Positions 44,094-52,652 of a stretch of 64,000 nt of DNA are shown one piece after another. The first letter of the stretch is position 1; the number at the start of each line of letters is the position of its first letter. The position numbers and the translations under genes are program-made. The notes beneath the pieces were generated by a model, which saw only the letters and a program-made list of their open reading frames with translations, ran no database searches and was not told the origin of the DNA. This DNA comes from Bacillus sp. MYb209 (lineage in GTDB: Bacteria; Bacillota; Bacilli; Bacillales; Bacillaceae_G), in the NCBI RefSeq assembly GCF_002975175.1, contig NZ_PCNZ01000018.1, positions 1 to 64,000 of the forward strand, given 5' to 3'.

Positions 44094-44431
44094 TTCAAAA
44101 GGTCTCCTTTCAAACCGATTTTTAATAATGCTTGAATATCAGATTGCAATTCTAACCACTCATTAATTTTTTTCTCGAGACGTACCTTTCCATTTTCATT
44201 AATTTCATAATAAATCCTAACCTTACCACTATCTGTTACTTCTTGATAAGTATTAACCCACTCTTGATTTTTTAACTTAGTTAAAATTGGATAAATACTT
44301 CCTACTCCTTTCAATTTTAAATTGTGCACTTCAAGCTCTTTCATAATTTCATAGCCATAACTTTTCTTTGTAGACAAAATAGACAATACACACATTTCCA
44401 AATGACCTTTAATTAAACTTGTTCTATCCAT
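44090..44431 (-). CDS. PadR-family transcriptional regulator
   Basis: A 113-residue PadR regulator: LIKGHLEMCVLSILSTKKSY, GYEIMKELE, GVGSIYPILTKLKNQEWVNT and GKVRIYYEINENGKVRLEKK are all family hallmarks. It heads the operon with HAAS and serine hydrolase genes. No Shine-Dalgarno is seen before the ATG at 44431; instead a 24-bp perfect inverted repeat ends 4 bases upstream, so the mRNA may be leaderless or the start hidden in structure. Autoregulation through that palindrome is likely. Confidence 0.92.
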   Translation of the reverse strand: MDRTSLIKGHLEMCVLSILSTKKSYGYEIMKELEVHNLKLKGVGSIYPILTKLKNQEWVNTYQEVTDSGKVRIYYEINENGKVRLEKKINEWLELQSDIQALLKIGLKGDLLK

Positions 44432-44435
44432 AGGG

Positions 44436-44488
44436 TAAATTTAACAGAAATATATACTTCATTCAAGTATATATTTCTGTTAAATTTA
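44436..44488. promoter_or_regulatory. 24-bp perfect inverted repeat at the PadR start
   Basis: Arms 44436-44459 and 44465-44488 are exact complements around a 5-base centre. The core TATATACTT-N5-AAGTATATA resembles PadR operators. The repeat is AT-rich and may contain the promoter -10 element, placing the transcription start close to the initiation codon. Confidence 0.75.
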
Positions 44489-44841
44489 AAAAATCAGAAA
44501 AAATCTAATTCTTACTCCAAAAAACATTCGGATTCTTTTCATTCACAATCATACCTAGTGTTGTATTTATCATCCTGAAAAATTATTTTTATACAATAAT
44601 AATTATATAATAAATTATTATTATTAAACTATTAACACTCCACCTCACCGATTTAGGGTAGCGTAATAGTTTCCAACTAAGGCTTAGTAAAAAATTTTTT
44701 AAACATATATGCCCACCTGCTATATGCTTCAACTAATCTTTTGTTAATTTAAGAATGATTTTTTTAGTATTACGAGTAGATTTTTTTATCTTTTGTCTCA
44801 CTAAATCAACATTTTAAAACAAACAAGTTCTTTTTCAAAAC
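44489..44841. other. Gene-free AT-rich region
   Basis: Between the PadR promoter and the terminator of the UvrA-like gene I see only AT-rich sequence with short T-runs and no convincing coding remnant on either strand. Confidence 0.4.
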
Positions 44842-44877
44842 AAAAACTCATTTGCAGATTTTTGCAAATGAGTTTTT
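44842..44877 (-). terminator. Terminator of the UvrA-like gene
   Basis: AAAACTCATTTGCA pairs with TGCAAATGAGTTTT around a short loop, flanked by A and T runs; it lies 30 bases beyond the stop at 44908. Confidence 0.85.
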
Positions 44878-44907
44878 TATCACTAACTGATGACTAGCTT
44901 CTTTAAT

Positions 44908-47900
44908 TTAACTATTTTTCTCCAGACATTCATAAACCGCCATCATTTCTCGTTTATTCAACTCACGAATTCGATTAAATATTAGAATGTCTGCAACATC
45001 CTCCGTTCGTAAGCTTTCATCCACAACATCACTTACTTTTCCAGTCAACCATGTTTGCACGTCTATGTCATCAACAATTTCTTTAAGTCCTTCATCATTG
45101 ATACCACTTGCATTACAAGTTACACATGGAATTGTTAATTTAAATACGCCATCATGCAGATTATCTTCGGTTATAACTTTCTTTCCATTACAGAATGGAC
45201 ATGGGTTGCTTTTTTTAATTTTATTAATTTGGGTAACTAATTTTTTGTAACCAAATGCTTCGTATACATATGTTAGTTTTTTATATTTACCATTTGTGAA
45301 ATACTTATCTATAATGATTTCTCTCGTTTCATAAACATGCGGAAAATCACAAATAGTTACTTGATTGTTGACGCTAATTGATTCTATATTTCCTTTTATT
45401 TCATCCCAAAATGGTAAAACATTTTGTAACACCATTTCATAATTTGAAAAGCTTGCTTGTTCTAATTCGAACATTTTCAGTGCAACTTGTACTTTTCTTG
45501 GCAATAAAGAAACATCTTCTGTCAATCTTATATCGCCACCAACAATAGATTTCAATTTAACGAGTGCTGGTAAATCACCAACTGTTTTCAACACTTCAGT
45601 TATAGGCTGATTGATTATTTCGCGAATATCTGAGTTTTCAAATTTAAGCGGTTTATGATGATTTAAAACCGTTCCCTCACAAATTGGACATGTCATCATT
45701 TCTTTAGAAGTCTTAATATCTTCTTTAATAGCTGCTTTTGAAATAACAATATATCCACCAATGATCGTATTAAATCCTACCCACGTTCTACGTGTCTTCC
45801 CTTTTTTATCATAAAATGATTTTTCAAAATATCCGTACCAAAATGTATGTTTTTCTTCTTCTGACATATCATTGTAGCTCTTTGACAAATCATGACCAAG
45901 CTCATTTTTAATTTCTTCAAATAGAAATTCTATTTTTTCATACTGATAAAACTTTAATACTTTCATGATTTCTGGATAGAATAAACCATCCCAAAATGGA
46001 ACATTTTTATCTTGGATCGTAATCTCTTTATCAAAGATTTCAATCTTAAGGCGTCCTGAACAAGATGGGCAATGATTATCCTGTGAATAGAAATCAAAAC
46101 TTCTCGTATCTTTATTAGTCGGATGAGCAGCGACAATATGATTAATCAATCCACCAATCTCATACAGGAAACTATACTGACTATACAAATGTCTTTCAAG
46201 ATCAATAGCAACAACCGGTGCAATAGTTTCAGATTCGAATTCACCGTAAATTAATCGTGCCATTGAAGATAAACTTTTTAAAATACCACCCTTATAGATG
46301 TTTTCTGCATTTTTAAAATAAGCAATATGATTTTCTTCTAAATAGTGAATTCCATTTTGTTGATTAAGAGTAGAAGAAATTTGCAATGGACCAACTTTAT
46401 CTATATCATTTTTTTGACGATAATACTCATCATGACTCACAATATCAAGATGTTCTACAGATGCAAGCTGTCTTTTACCAAAATCAACGATAAAGTCAGA
46501 GCTTTCTAGCATATAAGCGTTATGTTCAATCATTACGATTGAGACTGAATCATCTTGTAAAATACCCCTAACACTATCAATAAATTGATTTAAAATATTT
46601 TGTGATAAACCTTTTGAAGGCTCGTCAAAAATAAATAGTGTATGTGGGTTTCTTGAGTTTGCAAATAACTCCGAAACTAAATGTATACATTGAAACTCAC
46701 CTGTTGATAAAGTTTGTGTTTTTCGTTCTAATGTTAAATAGCCAAGCCCTAATTTGATTAGTAGGCTCAAGCGTTTATAAGCGATATCTTCATTAGGAAG
46801 TTCATCAATGATATCCTCAATCGAGCGTTCAAAAATATCATCTATATCTTCACTATATTTAGTAAGTTTCTTTTTAATATCAAGAAAAGTCGCAACGGTT
46901 GATCGACTTGTAATTGATTGATTTCGATCTTGACCTACCATAACAAGTTTATCTTTTGGATATCGTTTCAAGAAATCTTTAGCTATACATTCATTGACAA
47001 GTGTAGATTTACCACAACCGGATTCACCCGTAACAGTTACAAGTCTATTTTTAGGGATTTGGAACTCATCCATTTGAATATTGCGGCAATATAAATCATG
47101 GAACGAATAATATTCTATTGGTATTTTCTGATTCCGTTCCCAAAGTATTGGCTCTGGCCTTGGTGATTCTTCAACAATTTTTCCGCCATATTTCCCGCTA
47201 CCTGGCCCAAAGAACAATTGTTCATCAGTTGTATCCAGCACTGTATCTGAATGATCAATGAGCCAAATTTGATTCTTACACCCTAATTGTTTAATCTCTT
47301 CTAAAATTTTCAATAACGTTTGATGATCGAGCCCTACTGAAATTTCATCAATAATAATTACAGTATTTTCACTTACTGCCATAAATTCCGCCAAGTAAAG
47401 TCGTGTTACTTCTCCACCTGACAATGTACCCATTATTCGATTTAAAGTTAAGTAACCAATATTCATATTGATAAGGTTTTGAAGAATATGTTGCTTCGCT
47501 TCACTAATATTTAAAACTTCTGCTAATGAAAGAATAAATTCAACACTTAAATCATTAATATCAGAAATAGTATGTGGTTTATCAAACAATTCAATTGTAT
47601 ATTGTTCAACCTCTTGACTATAACGTCTGCCCTCACATTTTTTACACTCAATATTTTTAGTTGTGCCTCGGCCTTTACAACCAGGACACCACCCTAATGG
47701 ATTATTAAATGAAAAGACCTCTGGGGAAAGATTGAATTTTTCAGCAAGTTTCTCACGAATCTCTTTAAATACGCCCGTATGGGTACCAATTGTAGAACGC
47801 GGGTTGGAAGAAATTGATGATTTCCCTAAAAAGAGAACTAAAGGCATCTCTTCAATCTTAACTGCACTGAAATTGGTCTCCATAATATTGGGAAATAAAT

Positions 47901-48078
47901 ACTGATATTCAGCTTTTGGTAATAATGAAACAAGACGCTTTTTTGATTCCTCACCAATTGTTTGACAAAAAGTTGTTTTACCAGATCCAGACAAACCGGC
48001 AATTCCAAATGATTTGTTTACTGATATTTCTGCGTCTAATTTGTTTATATTGTTTGCAATTAATTGATTTACTTTCAT
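44908..48078 (-). CDS. UvrA-like double ABC ATPase with zinc-rich C-terminal extension
   Basis: A 1056-residue protein. NBD1: Walker A GLSGSGKTT (28-36), a UvrA-type zinc pair CPGC and CKKC near 133-155, signature LSGGE, Walker B VIIIDEISVGLD and the H-loop IDHSD. NBD2: Walker A GESGCGKST near 354, signature LSTGE, Walker B LFIFDEPSKGL. These two halves fill about 600 residues, much less than UvrA. The remaining 450 residues carry more Cys-x-x-Cys modules (CPSC near 668, CPIC near 796, CPFC near 959 and CVTC near 986) and no third NBD. The UvrB-binding domain seems absent. Related short UvrA-like proteins occur in antibiotic self-resistance; here the role is unknown. AGAGG precedes the ATG; an SRPBCC gene lies 80 bases upstream in the same direction. 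Confidence 0.9.
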   Translation of the reverse strand: MKVNQLIANNINKLDAEISVNKSFGIAGLSGSGKTTFCQTIGEESKKRLVSLLPKAEYQYLFPNIMETNFSAVKIEEMPLVLFLGKSSISSNPRSTIGTHTGVFKEIREKLAEKFNLSPEVFSFNNPLGWCPGCKGRGTTKNIECKKCEGRRYSQEVEQYTIELFDKPHTISDINDLSVEFILSLAEVLNISEAKQHILQNLINMNIGYLTLNRIMGTLSGGEVTRLYLAEFMAVSENTVIIIDEISVGLDHQTLLKILEEIKQLGCKNQIWLIDHSDTVLDTTDEQLFFGPGSGKYGGKIVEESPRPEPILWERNQKIPIEYYSFHDLYCRNIQMDEFQIPKNRLVTVTGESGCGKSTLVNECIAKDFLKRYPKDKLVMVGQDRNQSITSRSTVATFLDIKKKLTKYSEDIDDIFERSIEDIIDELPNEDIAYKRLSLLIKLGLGYLTLERKTQTLSTGEFQCIHLVSELFANSRNPHTLFIFDEPSKGLSQNILNQFIDSVRGILQDDSVSIVMIEHNAYMLESSDFIVDFGKRQLASVEHLDIVSHDEYYRQKNDIDKVGPLQISSTLNQQNGIHYLEENHIAYFKNAENIYKGGILKSLSSMARLIYGEFESETIAPVVAIDLERHLYSQYSFLYEIGGLINHIVAAHPTNKDTRSFDFYSQDNHCPSCSGRLKIEIFDKEITIQDKNVPFWDGLFYPEIMKVLKFYQYEKIEFLFEEIKNELGHDLSKSYNDMSEEEKHTFWYGYFEKSFYDKKGKTRRTWVGFNTIIGGYIVISKAAIKEDIKTSKEMMTCPICEGTVLNHHKPLKFENSDIREIINQPITEVLKTVGDLPALVKLKSIVGGDIRLTEDVSLLPRKVQVALKMFELEQASFSNYEMVLQNVLPFWDEIKGNIESISVNNQVTICDFPHVYETREIIIDKYFTNGKYKKLTYVYEAFGYKKLVTQINKIKKSNPCPFCNGKKVITEDNLHDGVFKLTIPCVTCNASGINDEGLKEIVDDIDVQTWLTGKVSDVVDESLRTEDVADILIFNRIRELNKREMMAVYECLEKNS

Positions 48079-48157
48079 ATTAACCTCTATTCTTATCGTT
48101 CTTAAAAATCGTTTTTATAAGATAATAATTATACAATAAATATCAATTATATCATTA

Positions 48158-48637
48158 CTATCCTTTTAACTCATCGATCTTAACCTTATATTTATCAAAC
48201 CAATATTCCCACTCATCTTTTGAAAATTCTTTTTCTGCTCCCTCTAAAACAGAAGAAAAAAGATCTAAACAAATATGCCAACCCGCTATATCTTTCGGTG
48301 TATGATCTGTTAATTCATGAATAAATTCTTTAAGTAATAAAAGTGAACCATTTTCCTCTTTATGTATTTCAAATCGGACACGATCTTTATCCCATGTGAA
48401 TTCTAAAACTGAATTTATTTGACATTCTAAGATATCAATATTTATAAATGTACCATCCATCATATCAAACTTTATAATTCCACCTGTCCTAAGGTCTTCT
48501 ATTTGTAAGTTAGACATCCACTTTTTTAACTTATTATTATCTGTTAATACAGACCAAACTCCTTCTATCGAATATGGAAGATGACGATCAAATTGTACTA
48601 CGTATTCATTACTTTGTTTATTTATTACAGCTAACAT
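48158..48637 (-). CDS. SRPBCC (AHSA1/START-like) protein
   Basis: A 159-residue lipid/ligand-binding fold protein: VVQFDRHLPYSIEGVWSVLT, LKKWMSNLQIEDLRTGGIIK, FTWDKDRVRFEIHKEENG and GWHICLDLFSSVLEG fit the AHSA1 family. AAGGAGG precedes the ATG. It is co-directional with the UvrA-like gene and may share its transcript. These proteins bind hydrophobic ligands or act as cyclase/chaperone partners; the precise role is unknown. Confidence 0.87.
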   Translation of the reverse strand: MLAVINKQSNEYVVQFDRHLPYSIEGVWSVLTDNNKLKKWMSNLQIEDLRTGGIIKFDMMDGTFINIDILECQINSVLEFTWDKDRVRFEIHKEENGSLLLLKEFIHELTDHTPKDIAGWHICLDLFSSVLEGAEKEFSKDEWEYWFDKYKVKIDELKG

Positions 48638-48736
48638 TATTAATTAGCCTCCTTTTCACCTGAAACGAATATATGTTCTGCTTTCATTTTACATGATTTC
48701 ATTTGAAAAAGAAATCTCTATTACCTCCCAATTAAT

Positions 48737-48892
48737 TCAAAAAGTTTTTTTAGCTCCAAAATTGATTGTTATATATTTCTGGTTATAATTTAAATTTAGC
48801 AATTCCTCTTTTAGTTCTTTTATTGTAGATAATAAACTCGCATTTGGATCATGAATAATACATGTTAATGCTACCTGTTTTACAGATTCCAT
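48737..48892 (-). pseudogene. N-terminal fragment of an unrecognised protein (51 codons)
   Basis: A perfect GGAGGAG stands 9 bases before the ATG at 48892. The frame reads MESVKQVALTCIIHDPNASL, LSTIKELKEELLNLNYNQKY and ITINFGAKKTF, then TGA. Just before the stop another frame reads ELKKLFELIGR and TAA, which looks like the original C-terminus. The middle has apparently been deleted. The N-terminus (VALTCIIHDP) is that of a conserved gene, family unknown to me. Confidence 0.6.
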
Positions 48893-48920
48893 ATTATATT
48901 CTCCTCCTGACAAAATAAAA

Positions 48921-48942
48921 AGCAGAAAGAATTCTTTCTGCT
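48921..48942 (-). terminator. Terminator of the six-gene operon
   Basis: AGCAGAAAGAA and its exact complement TTCTTTCTGCT form a loop-less 22-bp palindrome, followed on the minus strand by TTTTTATTTTG. It closes the operon that runs from 53261 to 48947. Confidence 0.85.
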
Positions 48943-48946
48943 ACTT

Positions 48947-49795
48947 TCATAATAAATGGTACATTTCATATTGTGCTAAAGAGTTTTTTTCAAACCCACA
49001 TTTCTTCAAATACCCCTGAAGTAACCCATTATTAGGAAAACTAATAGATAAACTTAATAACTTCAATTCTTCACTTGCTACATGTAATAATTTCGTCGCA
49101 ATACCATTATTTCTGTATTCTTTATCTACAAATATAAAGCTAATTTTCCCATGTTCATTTACACATACAGATCCTTTTAAATTATTATCGACATATGCAC
49201 CGTAAAATATATTATTTGTTTTTTCAATATAATCAAAGTCGTTTTGCCAATTAATATGAAAGCTAAAGCAATCTTTATATTTACTTTTAAACTCTTGGAA
49301 ATCAATTTGTTTTATTTCTATATTTTTCGATTTTCCAACTTTCATTTTTGATAATTCTATTAAATTATAATAAGAAAGATCATATATTTTTCCATAACCT
49401 AGTTTTTTATAGAAATTAATTGCTCGATCATTTCCAACAATTACTTCAAGAAAAAGTTGTTTACATCCATTTTGAATCGCCTCTTCTTTATGCAGTTCAA
49501 ACAACTTTTGACTAATACCAACACCGCGATAATTAGGATGGGTCGCTAACGTTCCGCAGCGCATTGTTTTTATACTTTCATAAACTTTTATACCACCAAG
49601 TATTACACCAACAGATTTATCACCATCTAAAGCAAGAAAGGAGTGTTCTAACAAATTGCCTTCTGGCCCAAAAAACCTTTTTATAAAATCTTCTTTTGAA
49701 ACATCCATTTTAATAATATAATCTGAAAATCCATCCTTAAAAGCTTCGTACACTAAATCTATACTCACTTCACTACATCTTTTGTATTGAATCAT
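48947..49795 (-). CDS. Tandem GNAT-family acetyltransferase
   Basis: A 282-residue protein with two GNAT domains. The first (residues 1-145) has THPNYRGVGISQKLFELHKE (acetyl-CoA loop) and EVIVGNDRAINFYKKLGYGK. The second (about 160-282) has FIFVDKEYRNNGIATKLLHV and a GLLQGYLKKCGFEK ending. GGAGG lies 11 bases before the ATG. Last gene of a minus-strand operon; the acceptor substrate is unknown. Confidence 0.87.
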   Translation of the reverse strand: MIQYKRCSEVSIDLVYEAFKDGFSDYIIKMDVSKEDFIKRFFGPEGNLLEHSFLALDGDKSVGVILGGIKVYESIKTMRCGTLATHPNYRGVGISQKLFELHKEEAIQNGCKQLFLEVIVGNDRAINFYKKLGYGKIYDLSYYNLIELSKMKVGKSKNIEIKQIDFQEFKSKYKDCFSFHINWQNDFDYIEKTNNIFYGAYVDNNLKGSVCVNEHGKISFIFVDKEYRNNGIATKLLHVASEELKLLSLSISFPNNGLLQGYLKKCGFEKNSLAQYEMYHLL

Positions 49796-49822
49796 ATAAG
49801 TATAATCCTCCGCTTTGACTAG

Positions 49823-50563
49823 TTATATACTACATTCAAACACATGAAATGAATTCCCTTCACCATATCCATCCTTTATTTCATGAACAACAATTTGACT
49901 AAATCCATTAGCAATAAGTATATTTTCAAATTCTTTTAATTCATATAGTCTTATAGGAAAATCCATAACCTCAGTTTCTACTATTTTCTCATCATGAATG
50001 ATTTCATATTTCAATTTCATATTTAAAAGCTTTTGCGCCTCATCATATGATACTTTTCTATACTCAACAATTAATTCATTGTTAATTTCTTTTCTATTTG
50101 TCTCTATCCAATCTAGAATTTGTTCTGTTTCACTTCCGCCTTGTACAACAGTAAGAAGTAATTTTCCATTTTCCTTTAAGTTGTTTTTCATATTTCGAAG
50201 ACTAATGTCTACTAAATTATCTGGTAAAAGTGAAAATGAACCTATAGGAATCATAATAAGATCGTATTTTTTATCACTATAGTATTCTTCTATTCTTCCT
50301 TGTGACACAACCGGTTTTAAGTTTAATTTTTCTGCTTTATTTTTACAAACTTTAAGCATATCTTTCGAAATATCGAATCCTTCTATATTCACACCATTTT
50401 GCATAAAAGGAATTAACATTCTACCATTTCCACACATTGGTTCTAACACTTGTATGTTTTTGTCTTTTGCAAAAGAAAGATAAAAATCCAATTCTTTTCC
50501 ACTCGCAATTGATTTATCACTTTCATATATCTTTGTACAAAGTTCACCATAATACGTAAGCAA
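49823..50563 (-). CDS. Class I SAM-dependent methyltransferase
   Basis: A 246-residue methyltransferase starting at a TTG (50563) with GAGGTG 8 bases upstream. The longer frame from 50599 overlaps the previous gene and lacks a site. Motifs: LEPMCGNGRMLIPFMQ, IEGFDISKDMLKVC, KYDLIMIPIGSFSLL and KNNLKENGKLLLTVV. Fifth gene in the operon, 14 bases after the NAD(P)-binding gene. The substrate is unknown. Confidence 0.87.
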   Translation of the reverse strand: MLTYYGELCTKIYESDKSIASGKELDFYLSFAKDKNIQVLEPMCGNGRMLIPFMQNGVNIEGFDISKDMLKVCKNKAEKLNLKPVVSQGRIEEYYSDKKYDLIMIPIGSFSLLPDNLVDISLRNMKNNLKENGKLLLTVVQGGSETEQILDWIETNRKEINNELIVEYRKVSYDEAQKLLNMKLKYEIIHDEKIVETEVMDFPIRLYELKEFENILIANGFSQIVVHEIKDGYGEGNSFHVFECSI

Positions 50564-50577
50564 TTGTAATTCACCTC

Positions 50578-51213
50578 TCAATTTGAAATAAGTGGACATT
50601 TCCCTACATATGTCTCACTATTTATTTGTTTTATAACAAACGGTGCAATATCTCCATTCTTAATTTTGATTCCTGGCATATCTATTAAACTTTCTTTTAT
50701 ATTTCCAATACTATTCCCCTCTATAACAAATGGTAATCTAACAATTGTCCAATCTACATCACTACTTTGTATACTTTGCAATTCTTTATATTTATCCTGC
50801 ATCATCTTTGGAAGAAAAAATCGAAACAAATTAGCCCCTATTTTATTTATAATTCCCTTCTGATCTCCTTTTACATTTAAGGAGCCTCCGGAAATAAGAA
50901 TATAGCGCTTCATTTCATATTCCTTTATTACTTTTAAAATATGCTTCGTAACTGTACTAAAAATATAAGGTTCATTTCTCGGCTGACCTACCGCATTAAT
51001 CACAGCTTTACACCCCTGAAGTAATTCCTGTATGGCTGAAAAATCACGGGCATCTCCACTGATAGTCTCTATATTTTCATTAGTTATCGTCATATTTTTA
51101 GAATTTCTCGTTAATATTCGTACTTGATAGCCCTTTTCTAACGCTTGATTTACTAGGAATTGTCCGGCTTTTCCATTCGCACCAAGAATCGCTATTTTAT
51201 TTGTATTTTCCAT
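50578..51213 (-). CDS. NAD(P)-binding protein (NmrA/atypical SDR type)
   Basis: A 211-residue Rossmann protein: IAILGANGKAGQFLVNQALE, RILTRNSKNM, SGDARDFSAIQELLQGCKAV, INAVGQPRNE and YILISGGSL. It lacks an SDR YxxxK triad in the usual place, which fits the NAD(P)H-binding, often regulatory or reductase-like, subgroup. Fourth gene of the operon, 16 bases after the nucleosidase-like gene. Confidence 0.86.
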   Translation of the reverse strand: MENTNKIAILGANGKAGQFLVNQALEKGYQVRILTRNSKNMTITNENIETISGDARDFSAIQELLQGCKAVINAVGQPRNEPYIFSTVTKHILKVIKEYEMKRYILISGGSLNVKGDQKGIINKIGANLFRFFLPKMMQDKYKELQSIQSSDVDWTIVRLPFVIEGNSIGNIKESLIDMPGIKIKNGDIAPFVIKQINSETYVGKCPLISN

Positions 51214-51229
51214 TATTAGAACCCTCTAA

Positions 51230-51952
51230 CTATCCATTGTTAACTACAGTAATCTCATAAACACGTAAAAAAGTAATTAAATGCTCACATGCTCGCTCAC
51301 ATGCTAACATTTTAAAAATCTTTTGTTCTACTTTCGTTTTATCATTCGCTTGATCTGAAGCAGCCTTTAAACATAGAAATGGTTTTTTATTTATACGACA
51401 TACATAAGCGAATGCTGCCACTTCTTGATCAACGGCTAAAGCACCGTAAACAGTATGCAGTAAATACCTCATTTCTGAACTACGAATACGCTGATCTCCT
51501 GATAAAAAGGTACCAAAATGAACTGGGTCATACGAACGCAATTTCTTCATTCGTTTTACAAGTGATTTAGTTGTTTCAATAGGTGCTGTTCTACCATCAT
51601 ATAGATTAAAACTATCTTCTCCTGAACCAGCCGCTGTAACATCATGCTGTAAAGTATTAAGAGCTACAACGATGTGTCCATTTTTCACTTTATCTGATAG
51701 GCTCCCGCAAATTCCTGTCATAAATAACTGGTCTGGCTGGAATTCACTTATTAATAGTTGCACACAACTAGCACAACTTACTTTACCGACACCAGTTACG
51801 ACTGAAATAACTTCTAATTCATTAATAGAATGAAAATGAAATTCCCAAGCTGCTTTTTTTTCTACACGCTCACTTGGATAATGTTGATGTAAATACGTAA
51901 GCTCTGGTTCCCATGCAGATACAATTGCTATCCTTTTCATTACACACTTCAC
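51230..51952 (-). CDS. MTA/SAH nucleosidase-like protein (phosphorylase superfamily)
   Basis: About 240 residues; hydrolysis of 5'-methylthioadenosine or S-adenosylhomocysteine is expected by similarity. Recognised positions: IAIVSAWEPEL (acid Glu region of MTAN), FMTGICGSL, ALAVDQEVAAFAYVC (MTAN VDMEGAA-type segment) and LKAASDQAND (ISD-like catalytic Asp). An extra paralogue rather than the housekeeping enzyme. AGGAGG lies 2 bases before a GTG (51952) and 14 before ATG (51940); the start is uncertain. Third gene of the operon, near two methyltransferase-type products that would release SAH. Confidence 0.87.
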   Translation of the reverse strand: MKCVMKRIAIVSAWEPELTYLHQHYPSERVEKKAAWEFHFHSINELEVISVVTGVGKVSCASCVQLLISEFQPDQLFMTGICGSLSDKVKNGHIVVALNTLQHDVTAAGSGEDSFNLYDGRTAPIETTKSLVKRMKKLRSYDPVHFGTFLSGDQRIRSSEMRYLLHTVYGALAVDQEVAAFAYVCRINKKPFLCLKAASDQANDKTKVEQKIFKMLACERACEHLITFLRVYEITVVNNG

Positions 51953-51964
51953 TTCCTCCTATTT

Positions 51965-52639
51965 TCATTTAAATAAGTCAGCTATACTTTCTCGTTCATA
52001 ATCTGGTATCCACTCTTTATACTTCTCATATAAATTCCGTATCATTTCTTTATTCTTCGCGATTACTTCACATCCTCTATCATCATAAATAAACATGATA
52101 ATATCCTTTGTTACATTTATAAAAAATACATCTGGATATGAAATTTCTTTTTTTCGTCCTAGGCGTGGACGTAGATCTGGGAAATCTTTATGATTAGCAG
52201 CTTCAATAAGCGGTTCATATTTAATATCTTCCGCAAGACATTTTAAAGAAAATTGATATGTACAATATAAGTCGGCTTCTTCATATTCAAATAGAAAAGG
52301 TAATGTTTCTTGTCTTATATGAAACTTTAAATTCCTCTTTTTAATAAATCTATTATATACATTTATTTTCTGCGGGTTTTTTATATTTTCCTGTTTAAAT
52401 CGATAAACATTTGTGACCAAAAAGACGGTATCTTCTTTTGAAAATATATCTTCAAATAAGTATTTATTACATGTATATAGTTGAGAGAAGTATTCCATGT
52501 TTAAATCGTCGGTTCCTTCTATATTTTGATATTTATCTTTTCCAAAATCAAAATGCAGATGATTTTCCCACTGAAAGTATATGTACGGTACAAATGTAAC
52601 TCTTGGAAATGTTTGATTCATATATTCTCTTAATTGCAT
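51965..52639 (-). CDS. DUF3885-domain protein
   Basis: A 224-residue soluble protein ending in DIIMFIYDDRGCEVIAKNKE, IRNLYEKYKEWIPDYERESI, the DUF3885 signature. The N-terminus has YIYFQWENHLHFDFG. Common in Bacillus and function unknown; thought by association to be a toxin-immunity-like or housekeeping protein, which I cannot judge here. Second gene of the operon with 12-13 base gaps on either side. Confidence 0.82.
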   Translation of the reverse strand: MQLREYMNQTFPRVTFVPYIYFQWENHLHFDFGKDKYQNIEGTDDLNMEYFSQLYTCNKYLFEDIFSKEDTVFLVTNVYRFKQENIKNPQKINVYNRFIKKRNLKFHIRQETLPFLFEYEEADLYCTYQFSLKCLAEDIKYEPLIEAANHKDFPDLRPRLGRKKEISYPDVFFINVTKDIIMFIYDDRGCEVIAKNKEMIRNLYEKYKEWIPDYERESIADLFK

Positions 52640-52652
52640 TTTTATATCCTTT

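Noticed and set aside
44908-48078. UvrA-like protein as the housekeeping excinuclease subunit UvrA
   Set aside because: The halves are too short, the domain order differs, and uvrB is not adjacent; the housekeeping uvrA should be elsewhere.
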